From: Caryophanales bacterium
GTDB taxonomy: Bacteria; Bacillota; Bacilli; Alicyclobacillales; SLC66
Assembly (NCBI GenBank): GCA_027341705.1
Contig: DAIELO010000002.1
Span: 1-26,487, forward strand
Length of the DNA stretch: 26,487 bases
Direction of reading: 5' to 3'
The position numbers were made by a program, and so were the translations under genes. Every line of letters starts with the position of its first letter. Positions within the stretch are counted from its first letter, which is position 1. Under the pieces are notes generated by a model. The model was not told the origin of the DNA. It worked only from the letters and a program-made list of their open reading frames with translations, and did no database searches. Shown here piece after piece: positions 16,980-23,994 of the stretch.

Positions 16980-17480
16980 ATGAACGAGCCAGATTTATAT
17001 ATGTATAAATTAAAAAGCATTTTAAATTTCGAACCAGAGGATTACAATAATTTACAAAAATATAAAGACAGATTCATTCCGTTAGTAGATGGAATTATCG
17101 ATCAATTCTATGTTGCCATAGAAAATGATCCGGAACTGATGAACTTCTTTATTTACAAAACGAATCTTGAGCGCGCGATGAAATGGCAAAAAGCCTACTT
17201 CGTTGAACTATTGCAAGGTGTGGTCGATGAACAGTATATCCAAAAACGCATCCACTCTGGTTGGTTGCATGCAGAAATTGGGTTGCCCATTAGTTTTTTT
17301 ATTGCTTTTTATCGATTTTTTACTATTAATTTGTTTGAAATGGCAACCTCAGTGGCACAGGTTCCCATTGACGAACAGTACGTAAAATTCATCACATCTT
17401 TAGTTAAATTGATATTGTTAGACTTATCCATTTCTGCTGAGGTACACGAAAAAACGATGATCGATCACAGCAATAAATAA
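16980..17480 (+). CDS. Stand-alone protoglobin (globin-coupled-sensor globin domain)
   Basis: A 166-residue, all-helical protein matching the heme-binding sensor domain of HemAT-type globins. The likely proximal heme ligand is H97 in GWLHAEIGLP, the H-x-x-I-G-L pattern of the F helix, followed by a helix rich in Phe/Tyr (ISFFIAFYRFF). There is no kinase, cyclase or methyl-accepting domain after it, so it would be a single-domain sensor globin binding O2, NO or CO, or acting through a partner. A non-heme RsbR-type globin fold is the main alternative, although the retained histidine argues for heme. I start it at the ATG at 16980, with GGGAGA six bases upstream, not at the TTG 18 bases earlier. 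It is divergent from the FliL-like gene and followed by a small membrane peptide. Confidence 0.82.
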   Translation: MNEPDLYMYKLKSILNFEPEDYNNLQKYKDRFIPLVDGIIDQFYVAIENDPELMNFFIYKTNLERAMKWQKAYFVELLQGVVDEQYIQKRIHSGWLHAEIGLPISFFIAFYRFFTINLFEMATSVAQVPIDEQYVKFITSLVKLILLDLSISAEVHEKTMIDHSNK

Positions 17481-17522
17481 CAGTAGTAACTACTCGCTTC
17501 TAGACACCTGCAGTGACTACAC

Positions 17523-17563
17523 CCACCCTTTTCCCATACTATTCATTAAGATCGGAAGGGTGG
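17523..17563 (+). promoter_or_regulatory. Inverted repeat overlapping the small ORF's ribosome binding site
   Basis: CCACCCTT (17523-17530) is the exact complement of AAGGGTGG (17556-17563), which contains most of the Shine-Dalgarno sequence of the 42-residue ORF. If folded, the 25-base-loop hairpin would hide the ribosome binding site. Confidence 0.4.
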
Positions 17564-17574
17564 TGAATCTCACC

Positions 17575-17703
17575 ATGTATGATGGAGGCGTTTTTGGAGG
17601 ATACACACGCTGGGCGGTCGTGTTCCTAATCATCTTTGTGCTGTTTATGCTGCTTGTGCCGTACGGAACAAAAGAAGTTTGCCAAACTGTACCAGTGTAC
17701 TAG
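17575..17703 (+). CDS. Small single-pass membrane protein, YjcZ-like
   Basis: A 42-residue ORF beginning MYDGGVFGGYTRWAVVFLII and ending CQTVPVY. A short Gly/Tyr-rich head is followed by one hydrophobic helix (WAVVFLIIFVLFMLLVP) and a short polar tail with one Cys. This resembles the YjcZ-type small sporulation proteins of Bacilli, which have a Gly/Tyr-rich start and a single membrane helix, though the similarity is only in layout. GGTGGTGA, close to the ideal Shine-Dalgarno sequence, lies eight bases before the ATG, which supports real translation. It is followed by a strong terminator. Function unknown. Confidence 0.65.
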   Translation: MYDGGVFGGYTRWAVVFLIIFVLFMLLVPYGTKEVCQTVPVY

Positions 17704-17714
17704 GTTCATTAATG

Positions 17715-17745
17715 AAGGGAAGGGAGCTTACCGCTCCCTTCCCTT
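17715..17745. terminator. Bidirectional terminator between the small ORF and typA
   Basis: AAGGGAAGGGAGC (17715-17727) and its exact complement (17733-17745) form a 13-bp perfect, GC-rich stem with a five-base loop. It lies between the stop of the small ORF (+) and the stop of typA (-). T-runs are short on both sides. Confidence 0.8.
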
Positions 17746-17759
17746 GTTGTATCACCTAT

Positions 17760-19586
17760 CTAATTCACAGATCGCGTAGATGAGTGCTTTTGCGCTTTAT
17801 CGCGTTCGCTTTTGTTTAATATTTTTTTACGCAAACGAACGTTTTTAGGCGTGACTTCACAAAATTCATCATCGGCCAAAAATTCAATCGCGCCTTCAAG
17901 TGACATATTCCGAGGCGTCTTTAAGCGCGATGTTTCTTCCTTAGTAGCCGAACGCACATTACTCATGTGTTTTTCACGGCTAACATTTACCACTAAATCA
18001 TTATCCCTGGAATGACTGCCGATAATCATCCCAGGATACACTTCCGCACCTGGGGCAATAAAGAGCGTCCCTCGTTCTTCAATGGACTGAATGGCATACG
18101 CAGTAGCAGTACCGCCCTCTGAAGCAATTAAGACTCCACTTTTGCGATCAATGATCTCTCCTTTAAATGGCTCAAATCGCAAAAATGTATGATGCATGGT
18201 GCCATACCCTCTTGTAGCCGTCAAAAGTTCAGAGCGAAATCCGATCAATCCTCTTGCCGGTACATAAAATTCAAGTCGCACAGAAGAGGAGCCATTCAAC
18301 ATTTGCACCAATTCTCCCCTGCGCATGCCGAGGTTCTCCATCACAGTGCCCACATGCTCTTCTGGTACGTCCACCACCACATGCTCAATCGGCTCTAATA
18401 AATTGCCTGTTTCATCCCGTTTGTAAATAACACGCGGTTTGGAAACTTGCATCTCATATCCTTCTCGACGCATGTTTTCAATTAAAATCGACAGATGCAG
18501 TTCGCCGCGCCCTGAGACTAAAAAGGCATCAGCTGAATCCGTATCTTCCACTCGTAAACTCACGTCTTTTTCAAGTTCTGCATACAAACGTGCACGTAGT
18601 TGTCGCGATGTAACAAATGCCCCTTCTCGTCCGGCAAAAGGACTGTCATTCACTACAAAGGTCATCTGTAATGATGGCTCTTCAATAGGAATAGAAGGCA
18701 AAATTTCTTGTGTATTCACATCTGCTACTGTATCCCCTACAGACAAATCACCAAGTCCTGCAATGGCTACAATGTCCCCTGCGCTAGCACGCTCAAGTTC
18801 CACACGTCGTAATCCCCGAAATCCGTATAGCTTCGTGACTCGATGGGTCGTCACCTCGCCATCAGGTTTCAAAAGCGCGACAGATTGCCCGACTTGAATC
18901 GTACCTCTGACAATTCTACCGATGCCAATGCGTCCAAGAAATTCATTATAGTCAAGAATACTTGCTTGCCATTGTAAAGGCGATTCAGGATCACCTTTAG
19001 GAGATGGAATTTCATTGATAATAGTCTCAATTAATGGTCGGAAATCAGGATTAGGCTGATCTAAATCCAGCGTAGCCGTACCATTAATTGCAGAGGCATA
19101 AATAACAGGAAAATCAATCTGATCTTCCGTCGCGCCAAGGTCAATAAACAAATCGAGCACTTCATCAATTACTTCTAATGGCCGAGAATTAGGACGGTCC
19201 ACTTTATTGATGACCACAATTGGCACCAGATGTTGTTCAAGTGCCTTGCGCAGCACAAAACGAGTCTGTGGCATACACCCTTCAAATGCATCCACCACAA
19301 GCAATACGCCGTCTACCATCTGCAAGATACGTTCCACCTCACCGCTGAAATCAGCGTGACCTGGTGTATCAACGATGTTAATCAGATGTTCTTCATATTG
19401 AATGGCTGTATTTTTTGCTAAAATAGTAATACCACGTTCACTTTCGAGTGCATTGGAATCTAACGCACGTTCCGTTCTTGATTCGTTGTTACGATAGATC
19501 CCTGACTGGACAAACAGTTGATCGACCAACGTCGTTTTACCGTGGTCGACATGAGCAATGATGGCGATATTTCTCAAGTGTTTCAC
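17760..19586 (-). CDS. typA: TypA/BipA translational GTPase
   Basis: A ribosome-binding GTPase of the EF-G family that helps 50S assembly and stress adaptation. Domain order is the G domain (GHVDHGKT near residue 12, DTPGHADF, NKVDRP), an EF-Tu-like domain II, the EF-G-like domains III/V (SGRGELHLSILIENMRREGY), and the BipA-specific C-terminal domain (IGSHSRDNDLVVNVSREKHM onward, with KTPRNMSLE). The 608-residue length is normal. The start is a GTG at 19586 with a modest AAAAGG/CAGG ribosome binding site. The promoter, with an extended -10, is seen upstream. It is monocistronic, bounded by a bidirectional terminator. Confidence 0.97.
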   Translation of the reverse strand: MKHLRNIAIIAHVDHGKTTLVDQLFVQSGIYRNNESRTERALDSNALESERGITILAKNTAIQYEEHLINIVDTPGHADFSGEVERILQMVDGVLLVVDAFEGCMPQTRFVLRKALEQHLVPIVVINKVDRPNSRPLEVIDEVLDLFIDLGATEDQIDFPVIYASAINGTATLDLDQPNPDFRPLIETIINEIPSPKGDPESPLQWQASILDYNEFLGRIGIGRIVRGTIQVGQSVALLKPDGEVTTHRVTKLYGFRGLRRVELERASAGDIVAIAGLGDLSVGDTVADVNTQEILPSIPIEEPSLQMTFVVNDSPFAGREGAFVTSRQLRARLYAELEKDVSLRVEDTDSADAFLVSGRGELHLSILIENMRREGYEMQVSKPRVIYKRDETGNLLEPIEHVVVDVPEEHVGTVMENLGMRRGELVQMLNGSSSVRLEFYVPARGLIGFRSELLTATRGYGTMHHTFLRFEPFKGEIIDRKSGVLIASEGGTATAYAIQSIEERGTLFIAPGAEVYPGMIIGSHSRDNDLVVNVSREKHMSNVRSATKEETSRLKTPRNMSLEGAIEFLADDEFCEVTPKNVRLRKKILNKSERDKAQKHSSTRSVN

Positions 19587-19623
19587 TTAATTAGCCTGCC
19601 TTTTCTTTTTAAATTGACATTTT

Positions 19624-19632
19624 ATTATAACA
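19624..19632 (-). promoter_or_regulatory. Extended -10 promoter of typA
   Basis: On the minus strand, TGTTATAAT (19632-19624) is a perfect extended -10 (TGN-TATAAT), about 40 bases ahead of the GTG start. The -35 region is poor, as is usual for this promoter class. Confidence 0.6.
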
Positions 19633-19653
19633 CAGTTACGGGGTATCTTCATC

Positions 19654-19677
19654 AGCTAATTTATGAGACAATTAGCT
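19654..19677 (+). repeat. Inverted repeat ahead of the MFS gene
   Basis: AGCTAATT (19654-19661) and AATTAGCT (19670-19677) are exact complements separated by eight bases, 36 bases ahead of the MFS ATG. A TATTAT (19677-19682) adjoins it. It is a candidate operator for a transporter regulator, or a 5'-UTR hairpin. Confidence 0.5.
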
Positions 19678-19712
19678 ATTATTACGATAGTATCTTTTCG
19701 TCAGGAGATTTT

Positions 19713-20954
19713 ATGCAGAAGCACTTAAAAAGTTTATTTCCCATGACCTCATTGCCTAAAGACTCATACATTTTTATGGCTGCCAGCTTAATCAATTCTA
19801 CGGGAAGTGCACTGATGTGGCCGCTCATCACACTATATGTGCATAACATATTGCATCGTTCCTACGGCGAAGCTGGGCTTGTACTTTTTTTCCAATCGCT
19901 TGCAAGTGTATTGGGTCAATTCGTAGGCGGCGGTCTGTACTACAAACTCGGCGTTAAAAACCTGATTGTTGGCTCACTTATTTTGCAAGGTTGTGGTCAG
20001 ATCGGTCTTGTGTTTGCTAAAACCTGGTATTTATATATTGTGATGATGTCGTTAAACGGATTTTTGATGGCGATTACCATGCCTGCCATCAGCGCTTTTA
20101 TCGGATTTAGATGGCATCAGCAGCAATACAGATTGTTTAACGTGATCTATGTTAGCAATAATGCAGGGGTGGCGATAGGTACCACACTGGCAGGGATTCT
20201 GGCCACTATTTCATTTAATTTGACATTTTTGATCAACGGATTTAGCACACTCGCCTTTTCCCTGTTCTTTTATATGTATTTTCGTCATATTGATCTCACT
20301 GACGAAAAAGACATCAGTGTGGGACTTTCCCCATATAGTGAAGAATCGAGCACATGGATTCTGCTCAAAAGATATCGGATCTATTTGTTTATGTCACTTG
20401 GGTCCTTACTGATTTGGTTTTCCACCTCTGCTTGGAATTCAGGAGTGGCACCATACCTGAATCAAAAAGGCATGAGTTTATCTAGTTACAGCTTTTTATG
20501 GACGATCAACGGGCTGGTCATTTTATTTGGTCAACCCATCACATCCCTTTATAACCGATTTGTAGCGAAAACCTTAAGCTCGCGAATGGTGTCTAGCGCA
20601 CTGTTTTACGCGATAGCCTTTAGTTTTATGTGGATATTTCACGGCATCTATTACGATTTTATGATCGGGATGCTAATCGCCACGCTAGGAGAAATGTTAA
20701 TCTCCCCTAGCATACCGGCATTAATTACGCAAACGACTGGCAATTCTGCGCCATTTTATCTCGGACTGGTCGGCGGTTTTGGTAGTATGGGACGCATTAT
20801 AGGACCAGTGTTATTTGGCAACCTATTTGATTTCTGGGGCATCTCGCCGATACTAATGCTGACCACTTTTGCTACGATTGCCGCTGTGGCATTATTCACC
20901 ATTCAAAGGTTGTTTATTCAACAGCATGGCGATTCCATAACAGAAACACGATAA
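19713..20954 (+). CDS. MFS transporter, drug-efflux type (12 membrane helices)
   Basis: A 413-residue major facilitator with about twelve hydrophobic helices. The loop 2-3 region GGGLYYKLGVKNLIVGS is a version of the MFS motif A, and the first helices (INSTGSALMWPLITLYVHNI) resemble MdtH/YfnC-type multidrug exporters. The substrate is unknown. I start it at the ATG at 19713, because GGAG lies five bases upstream and the first helix begins shortly after; a longer in-frame reading runs back into the typA promoter and is unlikely. Its last 41 bases overlap the end of the convergent NCS1 permease. No regulator gene is adjacent; an inverted repeat upstream may bind one. Confidence 0.87.
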   Translation: MQKHLKSLFPMTSLPKDSYIFMAASLINSTGSALMWPLITLYVHNILHRSYGEAGLVLFFQSLASVLGQFVGGGLYYKLGVKNLIVGSLILQGCGQIGLVFAKTWYLYIVMMSLNGFLMAITMPAISAFIGFRWHQQQYRLFNVIYVSNNAGVAIGTTLAGILATISFNLTFLINGFSTLAFSLFFYMYFRHIDLTDEKDISVGLSPYSEESSTWILLKRYRIYLFMSLGSLLIWFSTSAWNSGVAPYLNQKGMSLSSYSFLWTINGLVILFGQPITSLYNRFVAKTLSSRMVSSALFYAIAFSFMWIFHGIYYDFMIGMLIATLGEMLISPSIPALITQTTGNSAPFYLGLVGGFGSMGRIIGPVLFGNLFDFWGISPILMLTTFATIAAVALFTIQRLFIQQHGDSITETR

Positions 20955-22269
20955 AGGCCACAAGAAAGCCTACATAAAAAGTAAAATCCATGCCGTTTAA
21001 TGCTTTCGCTATTACTCCTTCATATAGGGAAGAATCCATAAACGGAATGGATACGATAATCCCTAACACAAAGCTTACAAGCCCTGGCCAATTCACATTT
21101 TTTTGCGCCCGCAGATCTAATGCACGTCGAAGATATGACTTTTGCACAAAAAAATCTGCAAATAACACGCCCATCCAAGGCGTCATCCAATACCCTAACA
21201 ATAGCAAAAAGTTGTCATAATTCTGCTCAAATCCACCTGATCCCAACAAACTAAGCACCAGTCCAATGACGCCAGCGACAAGCGTCAACGTCCATCGCGG
21301 AAGACGAATATCAAGGGCACCCGCGGCCAATGCGTTTGAATACAGATTCAGTGCATCTGCAGCCGTTCCTCCTAAAATGATCGCAATCACCGAAACTACA
21401 CCGAATGACCCCATCACTGTATGCAGCGCCGCAATCGGATTAGCCTGCGAATTTCCCACTAATACGGCCACCGCCGCACCCAAAAGCTCCAGCCACACAG
21501 AGGCAATAAATGAACCCAAAAACACATAGATACCAATCCATCTTTTTTTCGTATCAGGTGCAAGATACCTACTATAATCTGAAGCATAAGGGCTCCAACT
21601 GCCAATATAGGAAAAGGCAGCCGCCACCATGATCACAAACAACACCCAAGGGGATTTTACATGCGGTTGATAGGCAACTAATAGATGCTGATGACTAAGT
21701 GCAATGATGGTCACCACAAGAAATAGCAACCCTAATACCACCGACATGATTTTTTCATAAAGATGAATGAGATTATGGCCATAAATGGCAAGCAAGCTTT
21801 GTATCACCACAAGCATGATGGCACCTTGCCAAAATGCCAGGTGCGGAAGCAATACCTGCAAACCAAATGTACCCAAAATATTATTGACGGTGAACCAGCC
21901 AATCGTACTAATATAATTAAAGGCAGCAGGGATATATCCGCCGATTTTACCAAAAGTGAATCTGGTTATCATCAACTGAGGAAGTCCGTAACCAGGTCCC
22001 ATACTAGCGCTAAGTGCGAGTGCAATCCCGCCAAGCACATTGCCAACAAGAATGGAAGCAATCACATAGGGCCATGACATTCCCAATATAATCGGGAAAA
22101 ATCCAAGCGCATAATCGGCAATCGTTAAATTACTGCCTAACCAAAGTGTAAATTGACTTCTTGCATTCCCATGACGTTCGGCTAGCGTTATGCCTTCAAC
22201 GCCATATGGTTCAATCGCTACTACTTTGTCTCCATAACGTGGAGAATCTATCAATGATGACAAGATCAT
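20914..22269 (-). CDS. NCS1-family permease (purine/cytosine/allantoin-type)
   Basis: A sodium- or proton-coupled nucleobase-type transporter with about twelve membrane helices. The N-terminus EPYGVEGITLAERHGNARSQ and the following FTLWLGSNLTIADYALG are the NCS1 signature, with the NCS1-like SYIGSWSPYASDYSRYL near the middle. It is 451 residues from the ATG at 22269; a TTG at 22263 has a better distance to AAAGGGG (8 rather than 2 bases) and could be the true start. It lies downstream of niaR on the same strand, with its own promoter overlapped by an inverted repeat. Family members carry cytosine, uracil, hydantoin, allantoin, thiamine or vitamin B6. The neighbourhood suggests a nicotinate-type substrate, but that is inference. 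Confidence 0.88.
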   Translation of the reverse strand: MILSSLIDSPRYGDKVVAIEPYGVEGITLAERHGNARSQFTLWLGSNLTIADYALGFFPIILGMSWPYVIASILVGNVLGGIALALSASMGPGYGLPQLMITRFTFGKIGGYIPAAFNYISTIGWFTVNNILGTFGLQVLLPHLAFWQGAIMLVVIQSLLAIYGHNLIHLYEKIMSVVLGLLFLVVTIIALSHQHLLVAYQPHVKSPWVLFVIMVAAAFSYIGSWSPYASDYSRYLAPDTKKRWIGIYVFLGSFIASVWLELLGAAVAVLVGNSQANPIAALHTVMGSFGVVSVIAIILGGTAADALNLYSNALAAGALDIRLPRWTLTLVAGVIGLVLSLLGSGGFEQNYDNFLLLLGYWMTPWMGVLFADFFVQKSYLRRALDLRAQKNVNWPGLVSFVLGIIVSIPFMDSSLYEGVIAKALNGMDFTFYVGFLVAFIVFLLWNRHAVE

Positions 22270-22282
22270 CGCCCCTTTTTCG

Positions 22283-22321
22283 GTATATATGCATATACAC
22301 ACATATATACACTAAAGTCAA
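22283..22321 (-). promoter_or_regulatory. Permease promoter overlapped by a 9-bp inverted repeat
   Basis: On the minus strand, TTGACT (22321-22316) is followed after 17-18 bases by GTATAT/TATATG. GTATATATG (22283-22291) and CATATATAC (22302-22310) are exact complements separated by ten bases and lie across the -10 and start region, a typical repressor position. NiaR, encoded next door, is the obvious candidate. Confidence 0.5.
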
Positions 22322-22355
22322 GACGATGAATGGTTACATACTAGTTTATCTGCAC

Positions 22356-22880
22356 TCAATCGTAAACTACTATCCCCTTGTTCCGTAACGTCAAGATGGC
22401 TTCCTGAAGGCGTACATCCTGATCGTATTCAATTTGATGCATATGATATCCATCTGTCAGCGAAGACAACAATGACGCCTTCTGTTGGCTTATTTTCTCC
22501 AAAAAATATTCCACATCCCGCCGTGAAGCTAAGTGTAACGAACCTGTCAATTCACCATATAAAGGGTGCTCTACCTGAACATTCATGACACGTAGCCCCA
22601 AATCCACAAAAGTAAATAATTCCACTCCTGTCAATTCTGGTGAATGAGCAACAGATAAAATCACCACATTACGTTGTGATGATCTGTCTCGCTCCAATAC
22701 ATATCCTCTTGGTGTCGACAAAATAGGATACCCTGCCGCACGCAACAATGCGACATCATGTACGACTACTTGCCTTGTGACATGATGTCGCTGCGCTAAT
22801 TCCAAGCCAGACAATGGCTCGTCACTACTTTCTAACTCATTTACAATTTTGGCCTGACGATCTTCGCGTTCCTTGGGCAA
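22356..22880 (-). CDS. niaR: NiaR (YrxA-type) niacin-responsive repressor
   Basis: A transcriptional repressor of NAD biosynthesis and niacin uptake genes that uses nicotinic acid as co-repressor. An N-terminal HTH_11 winged helix (residues ~8-60, LSGLELAQRHHVTRQVVVHD) is followed by the 3H domain. The metal ligands known for the Thermotoga homologue (His79, Glu87, two C-terminal histidines) appear here as H79, E87, H146 and H148 in LTDGYHMHQIE, and EHPLYGEL is also a family hallmark. The 174-residue length is normal. The start is TTG at 22880, with AAGGAG eight bases upstream; the ATG in between is out of frame. It lies 41 bases behind the radical SAM gene, so it may be co-transcribed with it. 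Confidence 0.95.
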   Translation of the reverse strand: MPKEREDRQAKIVNELESSDEPLSGLELAQRHHVTRQVVVHDVALLRAAGYPILSTPRGYVLERDRSSQRNVVILSVAHSPELTGVELFTFVDLGLRVMNVQVEHPLYGELTGSLHLASRRDVEYFLEKISQQKASLLSSLTDGYHMHQIEYDQDVRLQEAILTLRNKGIVVYD

Positions 22881-22921
22881 CTGTGCATCTCCTTAGACAC
22901 GTAAGTACTTGTTTCATCCTA

Positions 22922-23989
22922 TCATACAATAATTGCTGGCTGATAGGCACAGGCCGGGTCACTTGCAAGATAATCATCGTATACTGCGTACGCCCTCGCT
23001 CGAGAACCACCACATAAATGGCGAAATTCACAGACCCCACATTTGCCGGTCAACTGCGATGGATCTCTTAGTGACCTAAACATTGGGCTTTCCCGATAGA
23101 TCGTTGCCAATGGTGTGGTGCGGATCTGACCTGCAGACACAGGCAAAAAACCACTAGGGTAGACCTCCCCTGTATGTGAAATAAACACAAAACCGTTGCC
23201 ATCGTTGACGCCGGGCATGGAAGTCGAGACTGGATTACCTTGATGCTGATGCATGACACGACGGTAGTGAGGAGCCTCCGTCGTTTTGATGCGTAAGTTG
23301 CGCGTTTGTGATTGTGTATACAACCATTCCATCACTTCCTCCGCCTGATCAGCACTAATCATATCTTTAATTTTTCCTCTTCCTGTTGGCACCAAAAAGA
23401 ATAAGCTCCACAGCACAGCCCCATGATGCAAAACAAGGTCAGCGATTCGTGGTAAATCAGCTAAATTATGCGTAGAGACGGCAGTATTTATTTGGATCGG
23501 CATGTGTAGTTGTTTTAAGATCGTTATACCCTGTATGGTCAAATCATAGGAACCACGCGTGCCCCGAAAATGATCATGAATTTCTGGCGTCGATCCATCT
23601 AGGCTGAATGCCACACGAGCCAGTCCTGCTTCTTTCCCCTTTTGTAATGCTTCAAATGTGACTTTTGGAGTGGCACTTGGTGTCATGGCTACTTCTAGTC
23701 CCTGATTTCGTGCGTGCGCGATCAGTTCATACAAATCTGCTCGTTCTAAAGGATCTCCACCTGTGATCACAAATAGCGGATGATCCATTTTTGCAATTTG
23801 TTCAATTAATTGAAACCCTTCCTCCGTCCTCAGTTCCCTTGGATCAGCATGCCGCTGTGCTTGTGCACGACAATGCAAACAGTGGAGTTGACAAGCCCTC
23901 GTTACTTCCCAAATTACAATAAAAGGATTAACAGAAAAGTCCCGTGTCCATTTCCGATCTCGTTCTGCTGCTACTGATTTTAAGTTCAT
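22922..23989 (-). CDS. Radical SAM/SPASM protein (TIGR04053-like, related to NirJ/AhbD)
   Basis: A 355-residue radical SAM enzyme. The cluster motif is C33-x3-C37-x2-C40 (RACQLHCLHC), followed by the SAM-binding TGGDPLERADL and SLDGSTPEIHD. The C-terminus has a SPASM-like second-cluster region with C317, C320, C326 and C347 (CGVCEFRHLCGGSRARAY), a pattern shared with heme-synthesis enzymes NirJ and AhbD and with the uncharacterised TIGR04053 group, which I judge closest. The reaction is unknown; porphyrin side-chain or peptide modification are the precedents. Three ATGs stand in tandem at 23995, 23992 and 23989. I favour the third, eight bases from AAGGAG. The first overlaps the upstream stop by one base, so it is coupled to the membrane-protein gene. 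Confidence 0.85.
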   Translation of the reverse strand: MNLKSVAAERDRKWTRDFSVNPFIVIWEVTRACQLHCLHCRAQAQRHADPRELRTEEGFQLIEQIAKMDHPLFVITGGDPLERADLYELIAHARNQGLEVAMTPSATPKVTFEALQKGKEAGLARVAFSLDGSTPEIHDHFRGTRGSYDLTIQGITILKQLHMPIQINTAVSTHNLADLPRIADLVLHHGAVLWSLFFLVPTGRGKIKDMISADQAEEVMEWLYTQSQTRNLRIKTTEAPHYRRVMHQHQGNPVSTSMPGVNDGNGFVFISHTGEVYPSGFLPVSAGQIRTTPLATIYRESPMFRSLRDPSQLTGKCGVCEFRHLCGGSRARAYAVYDDYLASDPACAYQPAIIV

Positions 23990-23994
23990 CATCA

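Noticed and set aside
17203..17385. Several 60-150 codon frames inside larger genes, such as this one inside the globin gene
   Set aside because: They lie wholly within well-supported genes, lack ribosome binding sites and have no recognisable protein features; they are shadows of the real frames.
22903..22910. AAGTACTT palindrome between the radical SAM gene and niaR as a NiaR operator
   Set aside because: Only 8 bp, close to the ribosome binding site, and not similar to the repeat ahead of the permease.
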